From the NCBI GenBank assembly GCA_003116975.1, contig BGKB01000046.1, positions 124,001-188,000 of the forward strand: DNA of 64,000 nt, written 5' to 3'. Positions 50,701-58,819 of the stretch are shown one piece after another. Position 1 is the stretch's first letter, and each line of letters opens with the position of its first letter. This DNA is from Aurantiochytrium sp. KH105. Taxonomy: Eukaryota; Sar; Bigyra; Thraustochytrida; Thraustochytriidae. The notes below the pieces were generated by a model. The model was given only the letters and a program-made list of their open reading frames with translations. It searched no databases and had not been told where the DNA came from. The position numbers were made by a program, and so were the translations under genes.

Positions 50701-50963
50701 ACGATGGCTGCTAGCGAGTTCGCTGGCGACAAGGCGCCTGCGCCGAGCGTTTCGAGGATGCCCTGGTGCGCGTAGTCCGCCACGCTCTTGAGGAGTTGCG
50801 CGTTTTGGTTACAATGTCCCTGTTGCTCTTCTTCGAAGCGCTCGAGGCTCGATAGCTCGTTTCTCTCGACGTCGCCGGCATTCTCGATCTCCGACTCCAG
50901 TCGCTGCAGCTCGCGGTCCTCCGCCCAGTCCTGGAAGAGCGGGTCCGGCATGCTGCTGCTCAT
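47724..50963 (-). CDS. FUSC/ArAE (BRE4-like) 12-TM membrane protein, paralog 6 of 6
   Basis: 1079 aa from the ATG at 50963 (A at -3). Four codons in is a second ATG (50951). Tail 1-148 with LFQDWAEDRELQRL and VADYAHQGI; first bundle about 150-320; middle domain with RLRPIFAKVAVETLDP, a diverged form of the shared RPVYDRIA motif; second bundle with WELACIGSC, ending WPTSGR; C-terminal domain with WKLHHLGG. After that Gly pair the usual YxRDxxG loop is replaced by a Gln/Pro-rich stretch (ALLQPQPQHGADLG). Most upstream copy of the array; it shares most with paralog 1 in the second bundle (YSSVQLLNAVF-type segment, AAFRTIVSL). Substrate unknown. Confidence 0.82.
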   Translation of the reverse strand: MSSSMPDPLFQDWAEDRELQRLESEIENAGDVERNELSSLERFEEEQQGHCNQNAQLLKSVADYAHQGILETLGAGALSPANSLAAIVKADLETTDGPIEPASHRRSSIGKPIGHVEEIVSSKPRSDSSVGSLWRHIVSLLTLTREQKILVRNAVILSAALVFPFFEQIRDLASGTGLLIPIYALILALRPLNDTCLGIEGQQFMSFVLMWPFVVAYAIFMVAVTAQNLTGFMILFGVGVLLIFLVGLTYPTCMLAILLQTITFSVQSLSVWKIYNLEPAARPFHEALLILGGATFGMAIPFCLHMFGALVIFPWSSIQSTHQILSNRYTTYGTLLRRLRPIFAKVAVETLDPSSESGEGDLDPELLRKLTDARQAEISSILLAQKWMGLTLLETRFHGRGDGLRYLERYDQGLTISRIAGAAADDLLNHQEERRNIGPAARKVDQAREKARFLEQEAQAEIETDVTEINQRRLERKRIPVLLYEINLLLELGAHRLSSLAGLPPSPKDAETQTKRTNTLALLEREQEALSRLATELEELMVTWMRRYLQTTALRTLASMERKNREACFHRTTLTSYVLELLRLVRAQEEAWTSLREETSRQREDDWRHEWSLTFPFQDDFLASYYSTTRAHFYVKDTRFRSRFENAYASFFTSGRWKMAFKFALGTSLLTLPGLLDPSYLLFSSVQLLNAVFAFQVILFKTQTGLVIERTAHRLLGVTLGYVVAGVIWELACIGSCAAIHQWIFYAAEIVALAFYLWAKAAYPQYGYVVFAAFRTIVSLAVVFSSSETPSTITVWREGGFILVSTLIGAAGALLLALFLWPTSGRSLIRATLSQSYHDFVLLFEQVLTERYEHPDTSEVLPQVAAFEHQIASTLHVDIALQLRSAQLESMQRLAFDVPHDDYVKAVQSTRRVWHSLWKLHHLGGVRMQALLQPQPQHGADLGLQPETARLFFSMHRWLTSAFSTAAARLGSQQKDSMPVLRPVAATPHLLREMLQDFLTRAFRDEAFYKCVLASQDLGFMANMLFMADSMQDISYALDDVFTFIEHFLQKPMYADRLRAAEQARFDVFASPSLEIHVE

Positions 50964-51105
50964 CTTGTGTTTTCGATTTGCCGGCTGCTGTTCGTGGCAA
51001 GGATTTCCCTCGGCACCGACCTGGAGAGCAAGCACTCGCTACAAGGCGCGACCTAGGTCTTGGCGAGTCGCAGCGCAGGTTTGTCCGTCAATCAGTCAGT
51101 CAGCG

Positions 51106-51140
51106 CGGCTCGGCTCGGCTCGGCTCGGCTCGGCTCGGCT
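51106..51140. repeat. (CGGCT)7 microsatellite upstream of FUSC6
   Basis: Seven perfect 5-bp units, starting 143 bp upstream of the FUSC6 ATG. Confidence 0.93.
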
Positions 51141-52865
51141 CGGCCTCGTCCCCGCCGCCGCTGCCTCGCGCTGCCTCGCCTCGCCTCGACTCGTCTTCTC
51201 CGCCCTCGCCGAGCGCCGCCTCGCGGGACGACGCCACGACTTCTCCTTTCGTGTTTGCTTTCTGCCTGATCCTGTCCCTTGCGAGCCCGCTCCCGGCCTC
51301 TTCCTTGCACCCAAAGAAAGCTTCCGGCCGCACGCCGCGGCAGCTGCAGCAGCAGCTGGCAGGAGGTCGATGACGCCGTGTCGACGCGTCCCCTTTGCTT
51401 TCCTTTCCTTTCCTCGCCGCCGGAGAGAGGCCTCGCGCAGGTCTCGCCCGCACGGCACGGCAAGGCCTGGCAAGGCATGGGCTGGAGCGGAGCGGGATGG
51501 AGTGGGATGGAAAGGAAAGGAATGGAATGGCGAGGCATGGAGAGGAGTGGTCTCGGAGTCTGCGCAAGGCACGGAGAGCAGGAAAAAAGAAAGAGGGGCC
51601 GCGCGCGGGGACCCAACGCGGGCGTCCCTGGCCCCGATTCGCGGTCCCGAAGAGAGGGCGGGGTTTAGGAGCAAGACATCGACCGAGACATTCATTCATT
51701 CACAGTCAGGTCGTCAAGGCGGCCGTGGACGACGAGCTCGAGGCGAGCTTGGGAAACTCGGAACTCGGAGCTTGGGCCCGAGAATCGGCGGGCGGGCAGA
51801 TCGAGATCAGAAATCCTCGAAGCGATTGAGGCCGCTTAATGGAGGACGCTGGGTGCGTCGGGTGGAGCGGAAAAGGCGGTGGAAGAAGCAGGAGGAGGAG
51901 CGGTTTCGAGGGTGTGCCGGGAGACGGGTTCGGCGGCAGGGAAAGGAGGGTCAGGTCAGGTAAGGAAAGGTGACGAGTTGCTAATGCCAAGCCTGGACAC
52001 GCGACGAAGTAGACGGTTTCAAGATGTCAGCTACACGGGCCGGCTGCAGGCCTGGACGCACGCGTGGCTGGTGGGTCACTGGATAGTGAACGCGACTTCT
52101 TCTTCCTTCTCGCAATGGTGTATGCTTGCTGCTTCTCAAGCAAGTATTGACAACTGCAAATTGCAGTAGTGACTGGCAAGGAGCAGCAGCTAGATGGCAT
52201 CCACAGCCACACGAAGGCGCGTTTTTGAAAATGAGCAAAACGGCGCAGCGCCGAAAAAGAAGGGTGCTATCTCTACTCCCCCCCCCCCCTTCTCCCCGGC
52301 TTGAAATACGGGGCACTTTGGCTGCTTGTAGCATCGGAGCATAGAACAACCAGACTGCAAGATTTTTGTCAGATGACTTGAGTAGTATAACCGCTTTTCC
52401 CCTTAGAGTCTTGGTAAAGACGGCTTCAGGATCGTCCAAACACGATCTTTGAGCGTGCTTGCGAATTGGGTTGCCAAGCGGAGCTTCCCCACGCTACCCT
52501 CTCTATCACGAGAATCAGGATGCGGCATTCGTGCGAGTCCTCTCCATAATTTTCGTAAAAAGCCGGACTCCAAATGCGGACCAAGAAGAAAGGGGGATCT
52601 ATCTTCTCCGAAACCACGCAGCGACAGCGACAACGACAGCAATGGCGACAGCGGCGACGAAAATGAATATGACGCCAGCGTCCTGTGACATCTACAGAAC
52701 GAGTTGTTCATGCACACCGGTCCGTTGGCAGCCCTACACTGCCGTCAGCGCGTAATCCCTGAGGCAATCCACATTGAGACATTTGATCGTAACGCGCAAC
52801 GTCGGCCACGCCTTGTCCACACCGCCAGAGGGTACGCGCATCGTGATCTTAAACGGGACAGCAGC

Positions 52866-52909
52866 CGTGTTTTCGTCAAGCTCTACCCGTGTTTTCGTCA
52901 AGCTCTACC
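52866..52909. repeat. Perfect 22-bp direct tandem duplication
   Basis: Two identical adjacent 22-bp copies (each containing TTTTCGTCAAGCTCTACC), with a few bases of a third copy after them. Confidence 0.92.
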
Positions 52910-53832
52910 GGTGTTCGGTATTCTTCCTTTCTCGGCCACTGCCGCGTGTGTCATCGTTTTCAGCGCTGCTTTACTGTTAATGAGGTCGCAAGAACGCTCT
53001 CCAGACTCTCGCATACCGCTGCCTTTGCAGTGTTCTCTGTAATAAGTATGCATCACCGCCGCCGCCACCGGTGTCCGAGTCTGCACAAGGCCTAGGCCTT
53101 CTCGCCCTCTCAAATCACACATGGAATCCACGTACGTAGTAGCATCCAGGCCTGGGTCTATCAGCCCGAACGAATAGCCCCGTTCCCCTCCGTTCCACAA
53201 TACAAAAAACCAAGCAAGATTCCGCTCGCGCCAACAAAAGTATCGGCGATACTCTATTTCCGTCCGCTGGGATCCCGACTTGCGCCGCAGCTATACCCCA
53301 CTTGGCGCAGGATCGCGACGCCGCGCTGAGAGCCGCGGCCAAACCTCCGTACTTCGCTCGCTCGCTCGCTCGGCGCGGCGCACGAGCTCGCTCGAAGGGC
53401 GCGGGCGCGGGCGCGCGAGGCCGGCCCCGGCGCGGAGGCGCGCGCGCAGGAGAGCGGGAGCCCCGGCCCCGACGGCGCGCGGCGGCCCTCTGCGCGTGGG
53501 AGAACAAGGGGAGTTTCGACGCTCTCGACCTGCGCCGCAGACCTGAGCGACACTGCCGAAGCGCAGCCGGCCCCAGCGAGAGGCGCAGCAGAGCAGGGCG
53601 GAGCAGGGCAGAGCCCCTTGGCGCGCCGAAGCTGCCTCAGCGCTCCTGAGCGTGCACGAGCAGGTACAGCCGCGCGGCGTCGTCGTACGAAACGGCGAAC
53701 GTCAAGAGTGTAAGCCACGTCTTCGTTTTTGCCGCACCTTTTTTTTCCTCCACCAGGAAAGATACAAGCACGAAGAAGACGACGACGGCGTAGCTCCCTT
53801 CGACCCAGAGTGGCCACAGACGAATAGCCTCA

Positions 53833-56820
53833 ATGGGCTGCACAAGCAGCAACACGTATGCGGGCCCGCACGGTCCGGGTCCGCTGATGATGTTCCAGGA
53901 ACAGGTCAAGGTGATGCAGCGACAGCAGACGCTCGACGTGAGATCTCTGACGATGCTCATTTGGAAAGCTCGCAACCATCCAGAATTCCAGCGCATCGTT
54001 CTTGAGCTTGTCGCGCTCAACGCGAACGAGCGCAACTCCTTCGTAGGCATCGAATTCTACCTCCCGCAGCTCGTCCATATGATGGTTCACCTCGAAATCG
54101 ACTGGCCTGTCAATACACTCGAGCAATTTGCGCTCATGGTCTCGCAGCAGTCCATGCATCTTGCTTTGCAAATGTGCTGGACCCTCGTTGGTCTCATGGA
54201 AGACTACGAGTCCGAGGACGCCGAGGGAAATCGAAACCCAGGCGCCGATCCACTCCTCTACAACCGTTGTGCTACGCTCTTGGAGAAACTCGAAGTCGCG
54301 GTTGTGTACGGAAGTCCGCAATGCACCGTATTTGAGCAGCTTTTCCGCGACGGCAAAGTTTCCCGCGCCGAGCTCGCTGAGCTCGAAAAGGCCGACCGCA
54401 AAGCGCAGGCCCTTCTCATTTCAAGCCAGGTTCCGGAAAAGCTCAACACGGGCATGTTTGACGGCCGGCTCTTGTACAAGCGCTGGAAAGCGCGCGGTGG
54501 ACTTCACACGGAACGCTGGATCGAGCGTCGCTTTGTGATTGGTCACCGTGTCCTGTACTGTCTTCGGACCTCGGATAACTTCCTCAAACGCTCCATCCCT
54601 CTGCACGACTGCCGAGTTGTGGTTCCCAACGATCCGCCAAAGAGCCATCCATGGTACTTTGAGCTGCACGAGATGGAGCGCGACCGAAAGTACCTCCTGG
54701 CAGCCTCATCGCAGGAAGACAGAGACGCCTGGGTGCAAGAGCTGAATAAGGCGATCAACGCCCCTCCCAAGGGCGTCGAGGGTCTCAAGCCTGAGCGCAA
54801 GGACGGCGAGGCCGATATTGATGTCGACACGCTCACTCCCGCGCAGGTCGCCCGTTACGGATTTTATCGCTCTGAGCGCGACTTTGTTCGCCTTCTCACC
54901 GATATTTGCGAGGAACTTCGATTCGAAGATCGCGGCGAACGCAAAACGAAGCTGCGCGCCCGGCTCGCCAAGCTTGAAATCCCGGGATGCGTGTACATTC
55001 CTCTTTGTGGGAGTACCGAAGCGTGGGAGCGCATCGTCCGGGTCATTCCAGAACAGTCGACCGCCTTCAGTACAAAGGAGCGCTGCCCTTGTATCATGAC
55101 CTTTGAGACGACAAATGACGACCCCGAGCGCACACAGGATGTTGCCACCTACCTCTATCAAACGCTTGGCTTTGACTCTGCAGCCGAGACGCTCCTAGAC
55201 GGCGACTTTGAAGACTCTGTCTCCCTGAGCTACGTATCAGGCAACGGAACCGATCCCGAACCAGGTTCGCCTTCCGAGCACGCAGATCTTGCGTCGAGTT
55301 CCGCTTCGTGGGAATCTGCACGAAGACGCGCCCTCGCACGTTCACGATTTGTGCGTTCGGCCAGGAGCTCCGTCACGAGTGTGGATATGGACCCACAAGA
55401 GCTGCGCGAGTCTGTCACTGGGGGCAGTTCCTCGCGCACGGGCTCCGAGAGCGAGACGGGAGGCTTGCACCGAACCGAGACAAGCCAGTCGGTGGACATG
55501 CCCAACATCTGGTTCGAGTACGACCCCACTGCTTCCGAGAGCAAGGATGAAACAGAGACAAAGGACAAGAACAGGAAGCCCTCGTTTGCAGGCAAGTCAG
55601 CGCTTGCGGGAGCTGCTGCGTCATCGTCGCCGTCAACCTCCGCCGAGGAGGGCACCTCTTCAGAAAGGCCAGAGGAGGTGCACGATCGCAAGTCGCTCCA
55701 AGTTGAGTCGCTGGCCCTCCAGGCGATTGACTTCTTCGAGAAACGGTCACGCAGCACAGTAAAGTCGCCGGGCGGTGCAAATGGCAACGGAAGCACGATG
55801 GCTCCGCCACTTTCTTCTTCGAAGTCTACAATGCACGGGTCATTCATGTCAACGCCGCGCGTTGCTACCAGACCAAAGGGTGTTTATCTGGCGGCACTGG
55901 GCAAGTATTTGCTGCGCGACGACGCCTCGGAAGCGGATGGCGCGCCCGAGAAGACCGTCAAGCCGAGCCCTGTGCATGGGGAAGGCCCGCCGATTGGCAA
56001 GCTCCTCGCAAAGTCGAATGATGATTTGAGGCAGGAGGCCTTCATCATGCAGCTCATTAAGTTCCTCCATGACATTTGGGCCGACAAAAATCTCGCACTT
56101 TGGATTCGGCCGTACAAGATTCTTTCCACGTCCCAAAGCACTGGTATGCTGGAGGTGTTGCAGAACTCGAATTCTTTTGATGGAATCAAAAAGGATAACA
56201 ACAACATCCGCATTGGGGACTTTTTCCGCAAAAATTTTTCGGATCCCGACGAACTTGCGGCAGTGCAGCAGCGGTACACCGAGTCAATGGCCGGCTACAG
56301 TTTGGTTTGCTATATTCTGGGCATCAAGGATCGCCATAACGGCAACATCATGCTGGAGGAGGCGACCGGTCGCATCATGCACATTGATTTTGGCTTTGTT
56401 CTGGGCATGGCGCCCGGAAAGGACAAGGTCAAGCATACGAATTTCTCCATGGAGCGTGCGCCATTTAAGCTCACGCCCGAGCTCGTTGATGCCATGGGTG
56501 GCGAAAAGAGCGAAAATTGGGCTCGCTTCAAGGATCTCTTGGTGCAGGGCCTCTTGGAGGCGCGCAAGCACCTCGACACGTTGGTCACTATGATCGAGAT
56601 CACTGGCTACAAGTCGCGCCTCCCCTGCTTTAATCAGCCCGGAGGTGGCGTTGAGCGCTGTGTTCGTGAGCTCAAGGAGCGCCTCATGCTCAATCTTTCC
56701 GAGACGCAGCTTGACAAAAAGGTCCGTGCCATGGCAGACAAGGCGGCCCATTCGACGGGAACCATCATTTATGAACGCTTCCAGCTCTGGAGCAACGGCA
56801 TCGCCCCGGTGCTCTACTAG
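53833..56820 (+). CDS. PI4KB: Phosphatidylinositol 4-kinase, type III beta-like, with PH domain and N-terminal acylation motif
   Basis: 995 aa. It makes PI4P on Golgi/trans-Golgi membranes in relatives. Domains: helical lipid-kinase-unique region about 20-130; PH domain about 205-310 (FDGRLLYKRWKARGG to DAWVQELNKAI); Ser-rich disordered region about 470-700; kinase domain about 715-995 with AKSNDDLRQE (ATP-lysine region), GIKDRHNGNIML (catalytic loop) and HIDFGF (metal-binding DFG). The ending FQLWSNGI and the absence of PI4K-alpha features favour the beta type. The protein starts MGCTSS: Gly2, Cys3 and Ser6 match a myristoylation plus palmitoylation site. An in-frame stop at 53791 with no ATG after it fixes the start at 53833, although its context is weak. 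Confidence 0.9.
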   Translation: MGCTSSNTYAGPHGPGPLMMFQEQVKVMQRQQTLDVRSLTMLIWKARNHPEFQRIVLELVALNANERNSFVGIEFYLPQLVHMMVHLEIDWPVNTLEQFALMVSQQSMHLALQMCWTLVGLMEDYESEDAEGNRNPGADPLLYNRCATLLEKLEVAVVYGSPQCTVFEQLFRDGKVSRAELAELEKADRKAQALLISSQVPEKLNTGMFDGRLLYKRWKARGGLHTERWIERRFVIGHRVLYCLRTSDNFLKRSIPLHDCRVVVPNDPPKSHPWYFELHEMERDRKYLLAASSQEDRDAWVQELNKAINAPPKGVEGLKPERKDGEADIDVDTLTPAQVARYGFYRSERDFVRLLTDICEELRFEDRGERKTKLRARLAKLEIPGCVYIPLCGSTEAWERIVRVIPEQSTAFSTKERCPCIMTFETTNDDPERTQDVATYLYQTLGFDSAAETLLDGDFEDSVSLSYVSGNGTDPEPGSPSEHADLASSSASWESARRRALARSRFVRSARSSVTSVDMDPQELRESVTGGSSSRTGSESETGGLHRTETSQSVDMPNIWFEYDPTASESKDETETKDKNRKPSFAGKSALAGAAASSSPSTSAEEGTSSERPEEVHDRKSLQVESLALQAIDFFEKRSRSTVKSPGGANGNGSTMAPPLSSSKSTMHGSFMSTPRVATRPKGVYLAALGKYLLRDDASEADGAPEKTVKPSPVHGEGPPIGKLLAKSNDDLRQEAFIMQLIKFLHDIWADKNLALWIRPYKILSTSQSTGMLEVLQNSNSFDGIKKDNNNIRIGDFFRKNFSDPDELAAVQQRYTESMAGYSLVCYILGIKDRHNGNIMLEEATGRIMHIDFGFVLGMAPGKDKVKHTNFSMERAPFKLTPELVDAMGGEKSENWARFKDLLVQGLLEARKHLDTLVTMIEITGYKSRLPCFNQPGGGVERCVRELKERLMLNLSETQLDKKVRAMADKAAHSTGTIIYERFQLWSNGIAPVLY

Positions 56821-57239
56821 TGTTTTATTCTCTTGATACTACAGACAACAGCTATCTTTTCTTTTTCAATTTATCAACGAATGCGCCATTTCAGCAAGGC
56901 AATTCTTTTATCTTTCCGCATGTGCAAGTGACTTGGCTTTCGCACTTGGGACGTAAAAATCAACCAAAAAGGTGTATCACAAGAAAGAAGACTTGTCACC
57001 ATGAGAGCTGGGAAATGTCCTTTTGTGGTGTTGCTCTCGATTTCTGTTTTTCTCCTTGTCCCCTTTCCCTTTCCTCGCATGACGAAAAACTACACGACAA
57101 AATACGTTTCGCAACGTTTCGTGAACTCTTCGTAACACCCATGCTTTGTGCCTCTGCTTTCTCTCTCATGCAAGAAGCAAAGCAAAGCAGAGCAAAAAGT
57201 TGTAGTAGTAAAATCGAGAAAAGCTCTCGAGAAGGGACG
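56821..57239. other. Spacer PI4K / GET2
   Basis: 419 bp, T-rich on the + strand, between tandem genes. It must hold the PI4K 3' UTR and GET2 promoter; no distinct element is visible. Confidence 0.5.
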
Positions 57240-58624
57240 ATGGACGACGCGCTCCTCGACGAGGCGGCCGCCGAGATGGCGGACGCTCAGGAGAACACCG
57301 CTGGTGTAAGCAGCTCTCCTGCCAGCACAGCGTCCGACACGCCGTCGAGCGTACCCGCGGTTGACAAGACCTCGGCGGTGAATGAGAGTGCCTCGAAGGA
57401 CAAAGTCGCACAGCCTGCGGAGCTGGTCTCGCAGGCCAACGAAACAAAGCAGGACGAAGCCCAGGAACAGCCGCCTCCAGGACTTTCCAAGGCCCAGGTA
57501 AGTGAGAAGTTGTTTTTATATTTTCAGGCAGTCTAGATTTGCATGAGACACCATAGAACATCAGGTTGCTGACAGACTAGTAGCTACGAGCATGGAAGCG
57601 CAGGCAGAAGATTCTCAATGGCGGAAGCAATCGCATGGAGCTCCTGACAGGCTCGCGCGATGCCGTTGCCAAGGACTCGGTCGCCGAGTTTCGTAACGAG
57701 GCCGAAAGCTTGGCCAGTAATGATGGCGGTAAGGCGTCGCCGTCAGCGACAACGAGTGCCACCTCTCCGGAAGAACCACCAATGGCCCGCTGGGAGCAAC
57801 GCTGGAACAAATCTGCAGAAAAGGCTCCTGTCGTAGAGTTACCATCGTCTCCTCCTGTGGAAAGCACCCGAAGCGTGGACTCTGGAACTGATGAAGGCGC
57901 GCACGCGCTTCGGCAGCGGAAGCCTCAGGGCGACAAGGCGGAGGCAGGATCTTTGTCTTCGCAAAGCAAAGCAGCGAGCGCTGGCAGCATTGACGATGCA
58001 GGTTCTGCAGAGGCAGGATCCTTTGATGCCATTCGCGAGAAAATGCGTCGTGACCGTCTCGGCCTCTGGGAGTTTTGGATTCGTCAAGCCGTCCTTGTTT
58101 TAACCGCCTTGAGCCTCGCCTGGTACTTTTCCCAAGTGGGGGGGCTCTCGTTACCATCCGACGATACTATCGTGATTGAAGCTGCCTCGATTACAACGCC
58201 AGGAGATGACGACGCCGATGAGATCAAGCTGAGCTTTGGTGATGATGAGGACTTGGAGACCGGCACTGGCGCAGGCGCAGGCGCAAGCTCGCGCTTTTCG
58301 CAAGATGATCTTGAACCGATGATGATCCCAAGCCTTGCAAGGGGATATCTTTCCATTCCCGTCGGCGTCTTTCTCTTTCGTGCTGCCCTCCATCTACTCG
58401 TGGCGATGGGGGCTGGTATTCCATTTTCCCTCGTTGAGTCCGCACGATACCCGTTGCAAGCAAAGACAAACGAAGGTGGTCTGTTGAGTCGCTTTGCTGG
58501 CTTTGTGCCACTTCTTAGCCAGGCTCTCGAGACGAGCGGTCTCATGCGCGCCATCATGGATGATGCCTTGCTCTTTGTTTGCGTCTTTGTGACCGCCACA
58601 AGCGTGCTTCACCTTTTATTGTGA
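57240..58624 (+). CDS. GET2: GET2/CAMLG homolog, tail-anchored protein insertion receptor (two exons)
   Basis: Exons 57240-57497 and 57584-58624, joined in phase to give 432 aa. The start has A at -3 and G at +4. GET2 with GET1 is the ER receptor for the GET3 chaperone and inserts tail-anchored proteins. Exon 1 encodes an acidic, disordered 86-residue tail. Exon 2 opens with LRAWKRRQKILNGGSNRMEL; the basic RRQK and NGGS-R pattern is close to the GET3-binding motif at the N-terminus of yeast Get2. Three hydrophobic helices follow: about WIRQAVLVLTALSLAWYF, IPVGVFLFRAALHLLVAMGA and ALLFVCVFVTATSVLHLLL at the very C-terminus. Three TM segments at the end is the GET2/CAML plan. The long N-terminal tail before the binding motif is unlike yeast, where the motif is at the extreme N-terminus. 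Confidence 0.85.
57498..57583 (+). other. Spliceosomal intron of GET2 (86 bp)
   Basis: Donor CAG|GTAAGT at 57498 and acceptor ...TAG at 57583. Two in-frame TAG codons just before the acceptor show the frame cannot be read through. CTGAC at 57569-57573, 11 bp before the acceptor, is a good branch-point candidate. Removing it restores one frame from the acidic tail to the GET3-binding motif. Confidence 0.85.
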
Positions 58625-58657
58625 TTTTTCTCTTTTTCTTTCTTCTTCATTTAGCTA

Positions 58658-58663
58658 TTTATT
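58658..58663 (-). terminator. Candidate poly(A) signal for DNAJC11
   Basis: TTTATT on the + strand (AATAAA on the minus strand), about 160 bp past the DNAJC11 stop, inside the 195-bp convergent spacer with GET2. Confidence 0.3.
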
Positions 58664-58819
58664 CTTGCTGCTTATCTAAGCCTAGGTATACTTACTCGGC
58701 TCGCTTGGCCTGACATCGAGCAGCAAACTACTGAATTTGTATGGGTGTCAAGCTTGAGCTCACCTTCGCGTTCGCGTTCGTGCTCGCACTCGCGCCTTCC
58801 ACGGAAGCATTTCTATTGT

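Larger units (their letters stand above)
50964..53832. other. 2.9-kb divergent region between FUSC6 and PI4K
   Basis: The largest gene-free stretch. Both edges are GC-rich 5' regions: the FUSC6 side to about 51950, the PI4K side from about 53250. The middle (about 52000-53250) has balanced composition, a C-run near 52280 and a 22-bp duplication. Only short frames are present and none resembles a known protein; no tRNA was recognised. Confidence 0.55.

Noticed and set aside
50788-51963. 391-residue + strand frame across the FUSC6 5' region
   Set aside because: It overlaps FUSC6 antisense and then reads through the CGGCT repeat and GC-rich leader; no protein-like segment.
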